Source: Psychrobacter sp. I-STPA10
GTDB taxonomy: Bacteria; Pseudomonadota; Gammaproteobacteria; Pseudomonadales; Moraxellaceae
Direction of reading: 5' to 3'
Assembly (NCBI RefSeq): GCF_021012795.1
Contig: NZ_VFYU01000008.1
Location: 1-64,000 of the forward strand
DNA length: 64,000 nt
The position numbers and the translations under genes were made by a program. Every line of letters begins with the position of its first letter. Within the stretch, counting starts at the first letter, position 1. Below the pieces are notes generated by a model. That model had not been told where the DNA came from. It searched no databases and worked only from the letters and a program-made list of their open reading frames with translations. Below are positions 31,564 through 41,032 of this stretch, in pieces.

Positions 31564-31800
31564 GATACTCCAAAAGGTATTACTATCCGTTCATCATTGA
31601 GTTCTACAAACTATATAGTTCAAAATAAAAAAACATAGAAATCTATTGTTGCTTATTGTTGTTATGGTTTTTTGATACTATTCTGATACTCGAAAAATGT
31701 TGTTACATGTTGTTTGTTGTTGTTGTTAATAATTCACTAAACCCTTATTCTTAAAGGGTTTGTGTTGTTAGATGTTGTTTGTTGTTTGTTGTTGTTGCTT
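31563..31800. repeat. att-arm region with short direct repeats
   Basis: No gene in 31534-32021. TGATACT occurs at 31563-31569, 31673-31679 and 31684-31690. ATGTTGTTTGTTGTT occurs at 31707-31721 and 31772-31786 in a TTG-rich tract, and an inverted repeat AAACCC...GGGTTT lies at about 31739-31761. Repeated short sites beside a tRNA attachment core are typical of integrase/excisionase arm-binding sites. Confidence 0.55.
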
Positions 31801-31820
31801 AATGTTTTTAAGGCCTGTAT

Positions 31821-31867
31821 GACTCATAATCCGTTGGTCGTAGGTTCAAGTCCTACTGGGCCCACCA
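31821..31867 (+). tRNA. 3' fragment of a CAU-anticodon tRNA gene (prophage att core)
   Basis: The 47 nt run from the anticodon loop (GACTCATAATC) through a perfect T-arm (GTAGG-TTCAAGT-CCTAC) and acceptor 3' strand (TGGGCCC) to CCA. The matching 5' half (expected to begin near GGGCCCA, with an anticodon stem CGGA) is not upstream; the bases there do not pair. It is therefore the partial copy left at attR by integration into a tRNA-Met or tRNA-Ile2 gene; the intact gene should be at the other prophage end. The fragment itself is not a functional tRNA. Confidence 0.85.
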
Positions 31868-31874
31868 TATTTGA

Positions 31875-31909
31875 AAACCCTTACAAGCTAATGTTTGTAA
31901 GGGTTTTTT
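31875..31909 (+). terminator. Original tRNA-gene terminator
   Basis: Arms AAACCCTTACAA (31875-31886) and TTGTAAGGGTTT (31895-31906) with a T-run, 7 nt after the CCA. It would have terminated the intact tRNA gene before integration. Confidence 0.85.
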
Positions 31910-32021
31910 ATTACCTGTAACTTTTATATCTCTGTACTAAAAAACAAACATACTTGAAACTGATATAGATACTATCTGTCTGTATACTTTGTATACTGCG
32001 ACGATTTTTTTGATTAAAACT

Positions 32022-32330
32022 TTATGAGCGAAATTTAACAGGTTTGATATCACCTGTCGGATTAGGCAAGTTGGGATAATGATGTTCATGTTCTACATCA
32101 CACGCTTCACCTACCACAGCCCCTGTGTCATCCACAGGTTTATGAATATAGCCAATCCGCTCTTCAGGTGGCAGGTGCTCATGTTCCCAGATCATCACCG
32201 CTTGTAAACACGTTTGACGCTGCTCATCGCTAAGTACACGTCCATCTGGCCATTTGCCAATCTCGATTGCCGTACGAAACTTATCGACTATCTCAGGGGT
32301 CAAACTGGCCAGTACTTGCTGTTTATCCAT
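32022..32330 (-). CDS. DUF1315 family protein (YeaC-like)
   Basis: A 102-aa protein from the ATG at 32330 (MDKQQVLASLTPEIVDKFRTAIEIGKWPDGRVLSDEQRQTCLQAVMIWE), chosen because GAGGTAA precedes it; eight more residues upstream are possible. The GKWPDGR...QRQTCLQAV segment is the DUF1315 signature of a small gammaproteobacterial protein of unknown function. It lies downstream of nadK, same strand, and is the first chromosomal gene beyond the prophage. Confidence 0.8.
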   Translation of the reverse strand: MDKQQVLASLTPEIVDKFRTAIEIGKWPDGRVLSDEQRQTCLQAVMIWEHEHLPPEERIGYIHKPVDDTGAVVGEACDVEHEHHYPNLPNPTGDIKPVKFRS

Positions 32331-32385
32331 ATAAATTACCTCACTAAAATTCATTCACCATTTTAATTCTAAAACCATCTATCTT

Positions 32386-33378
32386 TTATACATCTTCATC
32401 TCGATCAAGATTAAACTCTTCAGCATGAGTATTCCAATTAAGTTTAGTGCGACATGCTTTATAAAAGTCAAAACCAGGAGGGTGTAATAAAGTTAACTTA
32501 TCTGGATGTTTACGAATATGTAATCGCTGTCCATGATCCAAAGGCACACTGGTTTTACCATCAGCACTAACCATTGGTTGGGTACGGTTATCTTTATGGA
32601 TTTTAATCACAATCTCACTGGTACCACTCACCACAATGGGTCGACTCGATAAAGTATGCGGATGCATGGGTACAAGGCATATTGCATCCATACTTGGATG
32701 AATAATAGGACCACCACCTGATAATGCATAGGCAGTTGATCCTGTTGGAGTTGCAACAATCAAGCCATCACTGTGCTGACGATACACATCGAGTCCATCA
32801 ATTTTCATTTGAAAATCAATCATGTGTACCGACTTTCCTGCATGCAATACCACATCATTCAGTGCCATATCTTCATGTACCACACGCCGTCCATCACGTA
32901 TCTCACACGTCAATAAAAACCGCTGATCAAGTTGATAATCACCCATCAACACTTGTTGCAGCTTTTGACCCGCTTCATCGGGATTAACATCTGTCAAAAA
33001 TCCTAACCGCCCTCGATTAACTCCTAATACAGGCACACGATATCTTGCCAATGCATGAGCCGCATGTAATATAGAACCATCACCACCAACAACAATCACC
33101 AAATCACATATCTCACCAATCAAGCTGCGCCTAACCACTTGAAGCCGCTCAAGCGACTCAAGATCCACATTGGGTAGATGACCAGTTTCTGAGTCCATAA
33201 TCAGACTCAAGCCCATCTTATTAATCGTTTGTGCGATCTCATTGATCGTCTGGATAACCGTCTTTTTACGCACACGTCCCATCAAACCAATACGACGAAA
33301 CGCTGGATTTTTGATATTACAAAATAAGGTGGAATCCGACAGATGCGGAAGTTTAGCAGATTGCAAGGAGTGTTCCAT
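32386..33378 (-). CDS. nadK: NAD kinase
   Basis: A 330-aa ATP:NAD 2'-phosphotransferase, the only route to NADP(H). Motifs: VVGGDGSILHAA near residues 94-105, GVNRGRLGFLTD near 117-128, and the conserved SDGLIVATPTGSTAYALSGG near 205-224. The first 30 residues and the last 40 extend beyond the core; the C-terminal extension (FDFYKACRTKLNWNTHAEEFN) is common in gammaproteobacteria. It is transcribed away from the BI-1-family gene. Confidence 0.95.
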   Translation of the reverse strand: MEHSLQSAKLPHLSDSTLFCNIKNPAFRRIGLMGRVRKKTVIQTINEIAQTINKMGLSLIMDSETGHLPNVDLESLERLQVVRRSLIGEICDLVIVVGGDGSILHAAHALARYRVPVLGVNRGRLGFLTDVNPDEAGQKLQQVLMGDYQLDQRFLLTCEIRDGRRVVHEDMALNDVVLHAGKSVHMIDFQMKIDGLDVYRQHSDGLIVATPTGSTAYALSGGGPIIHPSMDAICLVPMHPHTLSSRPIVVSGTSEIVIKIHKDNRTQPMVSADGKTSVPLDHGQRLHIRKHPDKLTLLHPPGFDFYKACRTKLNWNTHAEEFNLDRDEDV

Positions 33379-33843
33379 GAGTTAGAAGACTGTATTGAGA
33401 TTAGTATTTATAAGTAAGAATGCTATATTATAAATATAATATAACAAACTCATCTATATAGTAGCATTAGCAGTAAGATATATATAAAAATAATAACTTT
33501 ATGATAGACTGGCGGTACAATATAAAGCATAAATATGCTTACAAAGTCTATATTTGGCAAGCCTAGCATAATTTTTAAGAGTATGCAGCTTAATAATTTA
33601 TAACCGTTTGATTATTGTATTTATAAAATCAATTCCTATAATATTTATTACTGGATAAAAGCATTAATCAGATAGCAGTAGGTTGAGCGTTTAATAAACA
33701 TTTAATGAATTGCACCTATAATAACCGCCGTTCATACTCTATCCCACTACTATCAAGTATCAAGCTTTTTATTTTTTAATACCAAGTCTTAATCTCAAGC
33801 AACATTAAGATAACACGATTTTTACTTAAAAAGGACTCATATT
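33379..33843. other. Intergenic region nadK / BI-1 gene
   Basis: 465 nt, strongly AT-rich, between divergent genes, so it must hold both promoters. Many TATAAT-like runs make a unique promoter call unsafe. A ribosome-binding AAAAAGGA lies 9 nt before the ATG at 33844. I see no reading frame, repeat or RNA structure. Confidence 0.5.
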
Positions 33844-34566
33844 ATGGCAAACCCTATTGTCAGCCGTACTGAGCTGAGTGTTGGCGGTCGTGCAATGACA
33901 GTCAAAGGCGTGATTCAAAAGACCAGCTTTTTGCTGGGTCTGACCACTGTCGCTGCATTAGGATTTTTCTTTTTTATTTTAACTCAAGGGATGAGTGGCT
34001 CTTTTCTTAAAATTGCCACTTTTGGTAGCATGTTTGCTGCCTTAGGCTTAGCCATATTCATCACTTTTAAACCCCAAATGGCAAAAACTTTGGCTGCACC
34101 TTATGCTATCCTAGAAGGCATATTTTTAGGGGGTATTTCTACTGTTTTTATGTCCTATGCCCCTAGTATTCCTTTAACTGCATTAAGTGCAACTTTTGTA
34201 ACTGCTGCCATTATGCTCGGACTATATAGCACAGGCGTCATTAAAGTGACCGAAAAATTTCGCTCTATCATGATGTCAGCGATATTCGCTATTATGCTGA
34301 TATACATTGTGCAATGGATCATGAGTTTGGCATTTAGCTCAAGCCTTCCCTTCTTATTTGATGGGGGTATCGTTGCCATTGGCTTTAGTTTATTTGTGGT
34401 GTGTATCGCTTCTTTTAGTTTACTACTTGACTTTGATAATGTTGAGCGTGGCGTAGCAGCAGGCGTTTCTGAAGATTTTGAATGGTTATTTAGTATTAGT
34501 ATCTTAGCCTCATTAGTTTGGATGTATATCGAGTTTATGCGTCTATTAAGCTATTTACAAGATTAG
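33844..34566 (+). CDS. Bax inhibitor-1/YccA family membrane protein
   Basis: A 240-aa inner-membrane protein with seven hydrophobic segments starting at about residues 24, 50, 78, 103, 137, 170 and 212. The family traits are the SVGGRAMTVKGVIQKTSFLLGL N-terminus and the acid-containing SFSLLLDFDNVERGVAAG loop near residues 197-214, a Ca2+-leak/pH-sensing aspartate region. In bacteria the family (YccA, YetJ) is linked to FtsH modulation or calcium flux. Monocistronic, ending in a bidirectional terminator. Confidence 0.88.
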   Translation: MANPIVSRTELSVGGRAMTVKGVIQKTSFLLGLTTVAALGFFFFILTQGMSGSFLKIATFGSMFAALGLAIFITFKPQMAKTLAAPYAILEGIFLGGISTVFMSYAPSIPLTALSATFVTAAIMLGLYSTGVIKVTEKFRSIMMSAIFAIMLIYIVQWIMSLAFSSSLPFLFDGGIVAIGFSLFVVCIASFSLLLDFDNVERGVAAGVSEDFEWLFSISILASLVWMYIEFMRLLSYLQD

Positions 34567-34614
34567 TCTTAGCCAAAACTCACTTGATTTTTAACACTAT
34601 TTAACTCATTCCAT

Positions 34615-34647
34615 AAAAAACCGCCTGAACAACAGGCGGTTTTTTTA
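34615..34647. terminator. Bidirectional terminator between convergent genes
   Basis: AAAAAACCGCCTG-AACAA-CAGGCGGTTTTTTT: a perfect stem with T-runs on both strands, shared by the BI-1-family gene and the convergent gene at 34659-35303. Confidence 0.92.
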
Positions 34648-34658
34648 TGAGTGCTTCC

Positions 34659-35303
34659 TTATAGAGTACCCTCAACCACAATCATTTGTGCATAACTCAA
34701 TAGCTCATCCCACCATGCCAAAAGATGTTGTAAAAATTGTTGATAATCCAAATTATCAACACAAATATGATTTTGATTGGCTTTGATATTATTTATTATC
34801 TGCTGAAAAGTGCCATTATCAAACCAATTGAGACCACAATAGTCAAATGAGTCTTCCATACCATAAGGTATTTGTAATGGAAATACTTGTTTAAAATAAG
34901 GCAAGATAATATCAAAATCATCACTAGGAACAAATATCACATGCTTTCTAGCAATAAAAGGTTGATAATAGTCACCTGATTGTGTTTCTCCCCACATAAT
35001 AAAGCCAATCTTAGAATGTGGATCATGACTACTTATGACAGTGATTGTTGCATTGATATTCTTAATAGCTTTGGCAATACAATGCTCATGATCTGTTTGT
35101 TTGGGATTAAAAAAACGCCAATAAGTCATTTTAGCAAGTGACTCTTCACACTCCGTTTCCTGACAAATCCTAGCAATATTTTGTTGATGATAGGCTTGTA
35201 TACTCTTTTGTACATTACCTTGATTTTGTTGTAGTAGTTGCTGAGCATATCCTATTGGTAGAGCAAGCTGACTTCTCAGGTTTTTTATTTTTTCTATGTC
35301 CAT
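34659..35303 (-). CDS. Hypothetical protein with UBA/TS-N-like N-terminus
   Basis: A 214-aa protein from the ATG at 35303 (MDIEKIKNLRSQLALPIGYAQQLLQQNQGNVQKSIQAYHQQNI); a longer frame would overlap the ATPase gene and is less likely. The first 45 residues look like the UBA-type three-helix bundle seen in EF-Ts. The rest is alpha/beta without a motif I recognise (GFIMWGETQSGDYYQPFIARKHVIFVPSDD). Not a known operon partner of the ATPase, though it follows it by 35 nt on the same strand. Confidence 0.6.
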   Translation of the reverse strand: MDIEKIKNLRSQLALPIGYAQQLLQQNQGNVQKSIQAYHQQNIARICQETECEESLAKMTYWRFFNPKQTDHEHCIAKAIKNINATITVISSHDPHSKIGFIMWGETQSGDYYQPFIARKHVIFVPSDDFDIILPYFKQVFPLQIPYGMEDSFDYCGLNWFDNGTFQQIINNIKANQNHICVDNLDYQQFLQHLLAWWDELLSYAQMIVVEGTL

Positions 35304-35338
35304 ATCTATCCTTTTTTTTATTTTATAGCTAACTATAT

Positions 35339-38227
35339 TTATACCCTTTTTAGCCGCAAAGCATTTAATACCACCAATAGTGAGCTCAGCGACATACCAA
35401 TAGCCGCAAGCCACGGTGGGACGTAACCTAATGCCGCAGGTATAAGTACCACGGTATTATATCCAAGTGCCCAATATAAATTTTGTTTAATAATATTATG
35501 GGCTTTATCTGCTACTCGTTTGGCATCAATAACAGATTGCACTTTTCCATCTAGTATCACACTATCACTTGAGACTTGAGCCAAATCAGCAGCACCCGCT
35601 ATCGAAGTAGAAATATCTGCTGCCGCTAATACTGGCGCATCATTGATACCATCTCCTACCATCATCACCACCGCACCTTGCTGCTGCAAATCTTGGATAT
35701 GAGTCACTTTATCTTTAGGAGATAAACCATGATAGGCATGCTCTATACCCAGCTTTTTTGCCACCACAAAAGCCTGCTTGCTAGGATCACCTGTGAGCAT
35801 TAATGGGGTGATGCCTCTGGCTTTGATATTAGTAATCATCTGTACCATATCCTCACGAATGGCATCATTAAAATAAAAATACGCCACTGGCTGCCAAAGA
35901 TTACCAGCAGCCTTTTTATGTTCACTATGGTGCTTACTATTTTGTTGCTTATTATCCTCGTCTAGCGTATCTACGACACCAGATAATCGAGACAAAACAA
36001 TCACACTACTGGCATTATATTGTTGTAAATCGGGCATTTTTAGTGGCGATGTTCGTGATGATTTTTGTGACGATAATGACAGTTTGGTATCCTCTGCCAT
36101 AATGGATTGATTGACAGACTGATTAACAGGTTGATTGGTCGCGAACGCCATGTGTCCCAAGCGATAGAGCACTCCATCTACCTGTGCTTGAACCCCGCCA
36201 GCAGGATATAACTGCAATGCTTGAGTACTGGGTAAATGCAGTTGATAAGCAGCGGTGAGTAGCGCATACGCAATGGGGTGGCGACTACCCACTTCCATGG
36301 CAGCAGCAATCGCAAGTAGTGCTTGGGCAGAGGTATCCTTTTTATCATTAGATTGACTCAGTGCCTCTATATGTAACAAATTTGGCTGACCATAAGTCAA
36401 AGTACCTGTTTTATCAAAGGCAATGTGAGTCACTTCTGCCAAAGTTTGTAAAGTATGTCCACGAGTTGCCAAAAATCCATAATGTGCAAGACGATTGGTT
36501 GCCACAGTCAAGGCAATTGGTGTTGCCAGTGATAACGCACAAGGACAGGTAGCAACCAATACCGCAACCGTTGCCCATATTGCTTGACTGATGTCATTGG
36601 GATCATAAAGACACCAACCCACAAATACCACTATAGAAAACACCAATACACGGGCAACAAACCAACGTGCCCACTTATCTGCCTTTTGCGCAATTTTTGG
36701 TTTTTCACTCATGGCACGATTCATCAAACGATCAATCAAACCAATTTGACTGTCTTTAGGTAGAGCTGTTACCAACATCACAAAAGGCTGACTGTCATTT
36801 TGCGAGCCACCAATCACGGCATCACCACACTGCTTAACAATCAGATCACTCTCTCCTGTTAGTAAGCTTTGCGACACAGTTGCAGACTGGCTACACAGCA
36901 CCCCATCTGCTGGTACATCACTGCCTGCTTCTACTAAAATTACATCACCAATTTGTAAAGCCTGTGCGGTGATACTTTTAATATGTGTACTGCTGTTTGT
37001 CTCTGCTGGTTTATTTTTTTCTACTTCTACCTCTATACCATCACCATCTAAATTATCTGCATACTGAGCCAAATTTGCTAGTTGCTGTAAAAAATGTTGC
37101 TGGTCAGCCACACTATCACTGCTATTTTCTTGATCATTATCATTAGTAGTTGCTTCCAAACTCACTTCAAAGTTTGCTACTTGCAAATAGCGAACTGCCA
37201 TACTAGCAAGCTGTGTATCAGTGCTGAGTCTTTTGACCAAAGTTGGTTCTAACACCACCAGATCATTTGCCATATTTGCCGCTTTTAAACGTGCATTATG
37301 CTCTATATAACGACCTGCCAATAAAAAGAAGATAAACATGCTAACTGAGTCATAATAGGTCTCACCTTGACCAGAAATAGTAGCAAACAAACTGGCAAAA
37401 AAAGTAACCGTCAATGCAATACTAACAGGCACATCCATATTGACCTGTCGTGCTTTTATCGCTGCCCAGGCAGACAAATAAAAGGGCAAGCCTGAATAAA
37501 AAAACACAGGCACACTGACAAACAATGAGACCCAACGTAAAAAATCACGTTGCGCCACTAACATGCCACGATATTCACCAAAATACATGCCAACAGCAAA
37601 CATCATTGCTTGCATTGCTCCCAAAGCAGCAATACCCAAGCGGATCAGCATTTGTTTATTATGCCGTGCCAACATCGCCTCATGTGTATCTTGGCGATAG
37701 GGTTTGGCATCATAACCAATCTGATTGATGGTCAATAAAATCTGACTAATAGGTAATTTTTGCTCATCCCAAATTACCCGCATTCGCTGATTGGTCAAAT
37801 TCACTTGACACTGCTCCACACCCTCAAGCTCATATAAGCGAGTTTCAATCAACCACGTACAGGCTGCACAGCGTAAGTTATTCACCGATAATTCAGCAAC
37901 AGACAATCCATCTTGAAGATAGACAAACTGCGCCTTTATTTCAGCATGATCATAAGCTTCAAGCTGTGTCATCTGAGCTGGCAAGCTTGCCGTACGATTG
38001 ATTTCTGTACGATCAAGATAATACTGCTCCAGCCCCGCCTCTACAATACTTTCAGCAGCAAGCTGACAGCCCAAACAGCACATTTCTCGAGTTTCGCCTA
38101 GTATCTGCGCATAAAATGGAGGTGTTGGTACAGGATCACCACAGTGAAAACAATAGCCTGCATCAGGAACGACCAAATGCTCAAATAGAGCATTTGCGGT
38201 ATTAGGATTATTTGTATGATTTGTCAT
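35339..38227 (-). CDS. ccoI: Copper-exporting P1B-type ATPase for cytochrome oxidase assembly (CcoI/FixI type)
   Basis: A 962-aa protein. The N-terminal Cys-rich domain (YCFHCGDPVPTPPF, CCLGCQLAAESIVEAG) is the PF12156 metal-binding module of CcoI-type pumps. HMA CxxC (LRCAACTW) is near residue 119, the membrane CPC (TCPCALS) near 560, DKTGT near 605 and GDGINDAP near 857. It has low-complexity inserts near 355-400 and 690-760 that are not usual in the family. CcoI loads copper for cbb3-type oxidase; ccoN-S genes are not adjacent here, so a general copper-export role is also possible. Confidence 0.85.
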   Translation of the reverse strand: MTNHTNNPNTANALFEHLVVPDAGYCFHCGDPVPTPPFYAQILGETREMCCLGCQLAAESIVEAGLEQYYLDRTEINRTASLPAQMTQLEAYDHAEIKAQFVYLQDGLSVAELSVNNLRCAACTWLIETRLYELEGVEQCQVNLTNQRMRVIWDEQKLPISQILLTINQIGYDAKPYRQDTHEAMLARHNKQMLIRLGIAALGAMQAMMFAVGMYFGEYRGMLVAQRDFLRWVSLFVSVPVFFYSGLPFYLSAWAAIKARQVNMDVPVSIALTVTFFASLFATISGQGETYYDSVSMFIFFLLAGRYIEHNARLKAANMANDLVVLEPTLVKRLSTDTQLASMAVRYLQVANFEVSLEATTNDNDQENSSDSVADQQHFLQQLANLAQYADNLDGDGIEVEVEKNKPAETNSSTHIKSITAQALQIGDVILVEAGSDVPADGVLCSQSATVSQSLLTGESDLIVKQCGDAVIGGSQNDSQPFVMLVTALPKDSQIGLIDRLMNRAMSEKPKIAQKADKWARWFVARVLVFSIVVFVGWCLYDPNDISQAIWATVAVLVATCPCALSLATPIALTVATNRLAHYGFLATRGHTLQTLAEVTHIAFDKTGTLTYGQPNLLHIEALSQSNDKKDTSAQALLAIAAAMEVGSRHPIAYALLTAAYQLHLPSTQALQLYPAGGVQAQVDGVLYRLGHMAFATNQPVNQSVNQSIMAEDTKLSLSSQKSSRTSPLKMPDLQQYNASSVIVLSRLSGVVDTLDEDNKQQNSKHHSEHKKAAGNLWQPVAYFYFNDAIREDMVQMITNIKARGITPLMLTGDPSKQAFVVAKKLGIEHAYHGLSPKDKVTHIQDLQQQGAVVMMVGDGINDAPVLAAADISTSIAGAADLAQVSSDSVILDGKVQSVIDAKRVADKAHNIIKQNLYWALGYNTVVLIPAALGYVPPWLAAIGMSLSSLLVVLNALRLKRV

Positions 38228-38476
38228 TGATTTGCACAGTCACGTCGCATTATAAAGTTACAAAAGTTATGCCATAAATAAAATCGGCAAAATATTGTAA
38301 CAGTTTTTACATAACCAACTTTTGCTATTATTGTTCATCTTTTACAACTATCTGTCAGTAAGCTATCAATATTGATGACAGCAAAAAACTATTAACCACT
38401 ATTTACCATGCAATTATTGAAAAAGCTGCATTTTTACGTCATCATTAGCTAGTTTTAGTCAATTTGGTAACCATCT

Positions 38477-40951
38477 GTGCAAGTTCAAACGAATCATCTT
38501 TCTGTTTTAAAACCTAAGCCACCGTCTCACAACACTCAAAAAGGTTTTGTGATTGGATTTATATTTTTAATTATCCTCATCGTGGCACTAATCCTAATCA
38601 CATTGTATGTACTCAAACTAGACTCTACCATTACCTCAAAGTTTGAAGGTAAGCGCTGGAATATTCCTGCCAAAGTGTTCTCTCAACCCTTAGAGTTATA
38701 TCAAGGGGCAGAAGTAACTGACGCAGATTTACAATCTTGGCTAGAGTTACTTAATTATCGTAGCAATAAACAATATGAACGCACAGGCACATATAATAAA
38801 GCAGGTAATGACTATTACATTCATACTCGTGGCTTTAAATACAGTGCAAATGATATTGATGAAGAACAAGTTATTAAGCTTCAGCTCAAAAATGGCAAGA
38901 TTACAACCATTCAAAGCACAAAACCCAATAAAGTGGGTATTGTACGTTTAGAGCCTGTCACCATTGGAGGCATTTATCCTGATAATAATGAAGACCGTCT
39001 GGTTGTCTCTATAGATGACGTACCCCCTACCCTCATTGAAGCTTTAATTGCCACCGAAGATCGTGGCTTTTATGAGCATAAAGGCATCTCTTTACGGGGC
39101 ATTGCACGCGCAATTTATAATAATTTTTCAGGTAAATCCATGCAGGGTGGTTCTACCATTACCCAACAGCTTATCAAAAACTTTTATCTCAACTCCGAGC
39201 GTAGCTTAAAGCGTAAAGCCAATGAAGCAGTCATGGCCCTGCTACTTGAATTACATTACGACAAACGTGAAATTCTACAGACCTATCTTAATGAAATTAA
39301 CTTAGGACAAAATGGCAACCGCTCCATTAATGGCTTTGGTTTAGCTGCACAGTTTTACTTTAACCAACCCCTAAAAGAACTGCGTCTAGATCAGCAAGCA
39401 ATGCTCGTCGGACTTGCTAAAGGACCAACTCAATATAATCCCAGACGCAACCCTGAACTTGCATTAGAGCGTCGCAATACCGTACTACACAACTTATTAG
39501 TCACAGGCAAAATTGACCAGCAAACTTATGAACAAGCCATTGCTGAACCCCTTGATGTAATTGAAAAAGCAAGTGTGGGTAAAAGCCGTTTCCCTGATTT
39601 CTTAGACATAGTAAAACGGGAGCTAAATACCGTTTATCATCAAGATGATCTCAAAAATGAAGGCTTACGCATATTTAGTACCTTAAACCCAATCTCTCAA
39701 TTAGCCGCAGACAAAGCTGTTGAAGATAGACTGGCACAACTACGAAAAACCAGTAGTAAAACCAAAGACTTACAAGCTGCTTTGGTAAGTGCAAATCCTG
39801 ATACAGGTGAATTGGTCGCTGTTGTGGGTAGTGGTAGTGAATTTACTGGATTTAACAGGGCAATTGATGCCAAACGTCAAGTCGGTTCATTATTAAAACC
39901 TGTCATTTATATGACTGCATTAGAAAAAGGCAAATACAACCTTGCCAGCCCTGTCGATGATTCTCCAGTTACTATCCGCTTAGCTGATAATACGAATTGG
40001 ACACCAAAAAACTACGATGGACGTGATCATGGCTATGTGCCTTTGACCCAAGCGTTGGCAAAATCTTATAACCAAGCGGCTGTCAATACAGGCATGGCCT
40101 ATGGTGTGGGCACCTTTGTCAATCAATTACATCGTCTTGGTATCAAAGAAAAAATCCCAACTTATCCCTCTATCTTTTTGGGATCAGTCGATTTAAGTCC
40201 AATGGATATGCTTGGCGTTTATCAGGTTTTTGCCTCTGGTGGCTTCCACACCTCAATCCACAGTATCCGTAGTGTCATCGATAATCGAGGCACAATTTTG
40301 CAGCGTACAGGACTCAATACCAAAGCTGCCATACCCGCTGATGTCAACTATTTAACCAACTATGCCTTACAACAAGTGGTTGAAAATGGTACAGCAAAAA
40401 AAGCAAAATCATTGGGTGCAGATCTAAATTTAGCAGGTAAAACGGGTACAACCAACGATTATCGGGATGCATGGTTTGCTGGCTATAGTGGTAACTATGT
40501 TAGCGTCGTTTGGGTTGGTCGAGATGATAATAAGCCCATTGGTCTAAGTGGTGGTAGCGGTGCGCTGCCTGTTTGGATAGACTATATGAAACGCTTAAAA
40601 CTTGCAGCCGTTGCCCCTGCCCAGCCAAGCACCATCGAATGGTTATGGCTTGAAAATGGCACAGGTAAGTTATCACAAGAAGGTTGTGAAAATGCGGTTT
40701 ATGTGCCTGTATTAACCTCAGCCACACCGCAAGATGCCAGTGAGTGTTCTATACGCCGCTATGAAGAAGAAGTACAACGGCAACAATTAGAATGGTTACG
40801 AGAACATCAACTCGCACCACAATCAGATGAAGAAGTGGTTGTAGAAGACAGTGAGAGTACAGATGACACATCCAATTCTACTGATGACAATAGCGATAAT
40901 AGCAACAATAGAAGTGACACTTGGTTTGATAAAGCATTAGAATGGTTTTAA
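38477..40951 (+). CDS. mrcB: Penicillin-binding protein 1B (bifunctional)
   Basis: An 824-aa protein with an N-terminal TM anchor (about residues 23-47), a UB2H-like region, glycosyltransferase family 51 (EDRGFYEHKGISLRGIARA near 194; GGSTITQQLIKN; EINLGQNG) and transpeptidase (SLLKP SxxK near 469, SYN, KTGTTNDYRDAWFAG near 655). The acidic, Ser/Asp-rich C-terminal tail (about 790-815) is unusual. It polymerises and cross-links peptidoglycan in the periplasm. The start is GTG at 38477 with a weak Shine-Dalgarno, so the exact N-terminus is uncertain. Confidence 0.92.
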   Translation: MQVQTNHLSVLKPKPPSHNTQKGFVIGFIFLIILIVALILITLYVLKLDSTITSKFEGKRWNIPAKVFSQPLELYQGAEVTDADLQSWLELLNYRSNKQYERTGTYNKAGNDYYIHTRGFKYSANDIDEEQVIKLQLKNGKITTIQSTKPNKVGIVRLEPVTIGGIYPDNNEDRLVVSIDDVPPTLIEALIATEDRGFYEHKGISLRGIARAIYNNFSGKSMQGGSTITQQLIKNFYLNSERSLKRKANEAVMALLLELHYDKREILQTYLNEINLGQNGNRSINGFGLAAQFYFNQPLKELRLDQQAMLVGLAKGPTQYNPRRNPELALERRNTVLHNLLVTGKIDQQTYEQAIAEPLDVIEKASVGKSRFPDFLDIVKRELNTVYHQDDLKNEGLRIFSTLNPISQLAADKAVEDRLAQLRKTSSKTKDLQAALVSANPDTGELVAVVGSGSEFTGFNRAIDAKRQVGSLLKPVIYMTALEKGKYNLASPVDDSPVTIRLADNTNWTPKNYDGRDHGYVPLTQALAKSYNQAAVNTGMAYGVGTFVNQLHRLGIKEKIPTYPSIFLGSVDLSPMDMLGVYQVFASGGFHTSIHSIRSVIDNRGTILQRTGLNTKAAIPADVNYLTNYALQQVVENGTAKKAKSLGADLNLAGKTGTTNDYRDAWFAGYSGNYVSVVWVGRDDNKPIGLSGGSGALPVWIDYMKRLKLAAVAPAQPSTIEWLWLENGTGKLSQEGCENAVYVPVLTSATPQDASECSIRRYEEEVQRQQLEWLREHQLAPQSDEEVVVEDSESTDDTSNSTDDNSDNSNNRSDTWFDKALEWF

Positions 40952-41032
40952 AGTTCTGTGTTGAATCTATTTTGCACAATAAACCATGAATATAAAAAGT
41001 AACTTACCTTATATAAGGCAAGTTGATTAATT

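Larger units (their letters stand above)
1268..31867. mobile_element. Prophage (possibly incomplete), inserted at a tRNA 3' end
   Basis: This is a contiguous block of phage genes. The right half runs rightward (repressor, cargo, early genes, excisionase-like HTH); the left half runs leftward (Cro/CII-like, replication, virion and packaging genes). The right boundary is a duplicated 3' tRNA fragment at 31821-31867. The left boundary lies outside the window or was removed at the IS. I can identify large terminase, a tape-measure/lysin-like protein and a putative head-processing protein, but no portal, major capsid or integrase. Gene content resembles Moraxella and Acinetobacter temperate phages; that resemblance is from memory of the families. 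Confidence 0.85.

Noticed and set aside
31640..31800. TTG-rich tract as a coding or CRISPR-like repeat.
   Set aside because: The repeats are irregular, short and non-coding; they fit att-arm sequence better.
31811..31867. A complete tRNA-Met/Ile2 gene starting at the GGCCTGTA just before the fragment.
   Set aside because: The distance is too short for acceptor, D-arm and anticodon 5' strand, and the bases preceding the anticodon loop do not pair with TCCG; only the 3' part is present.
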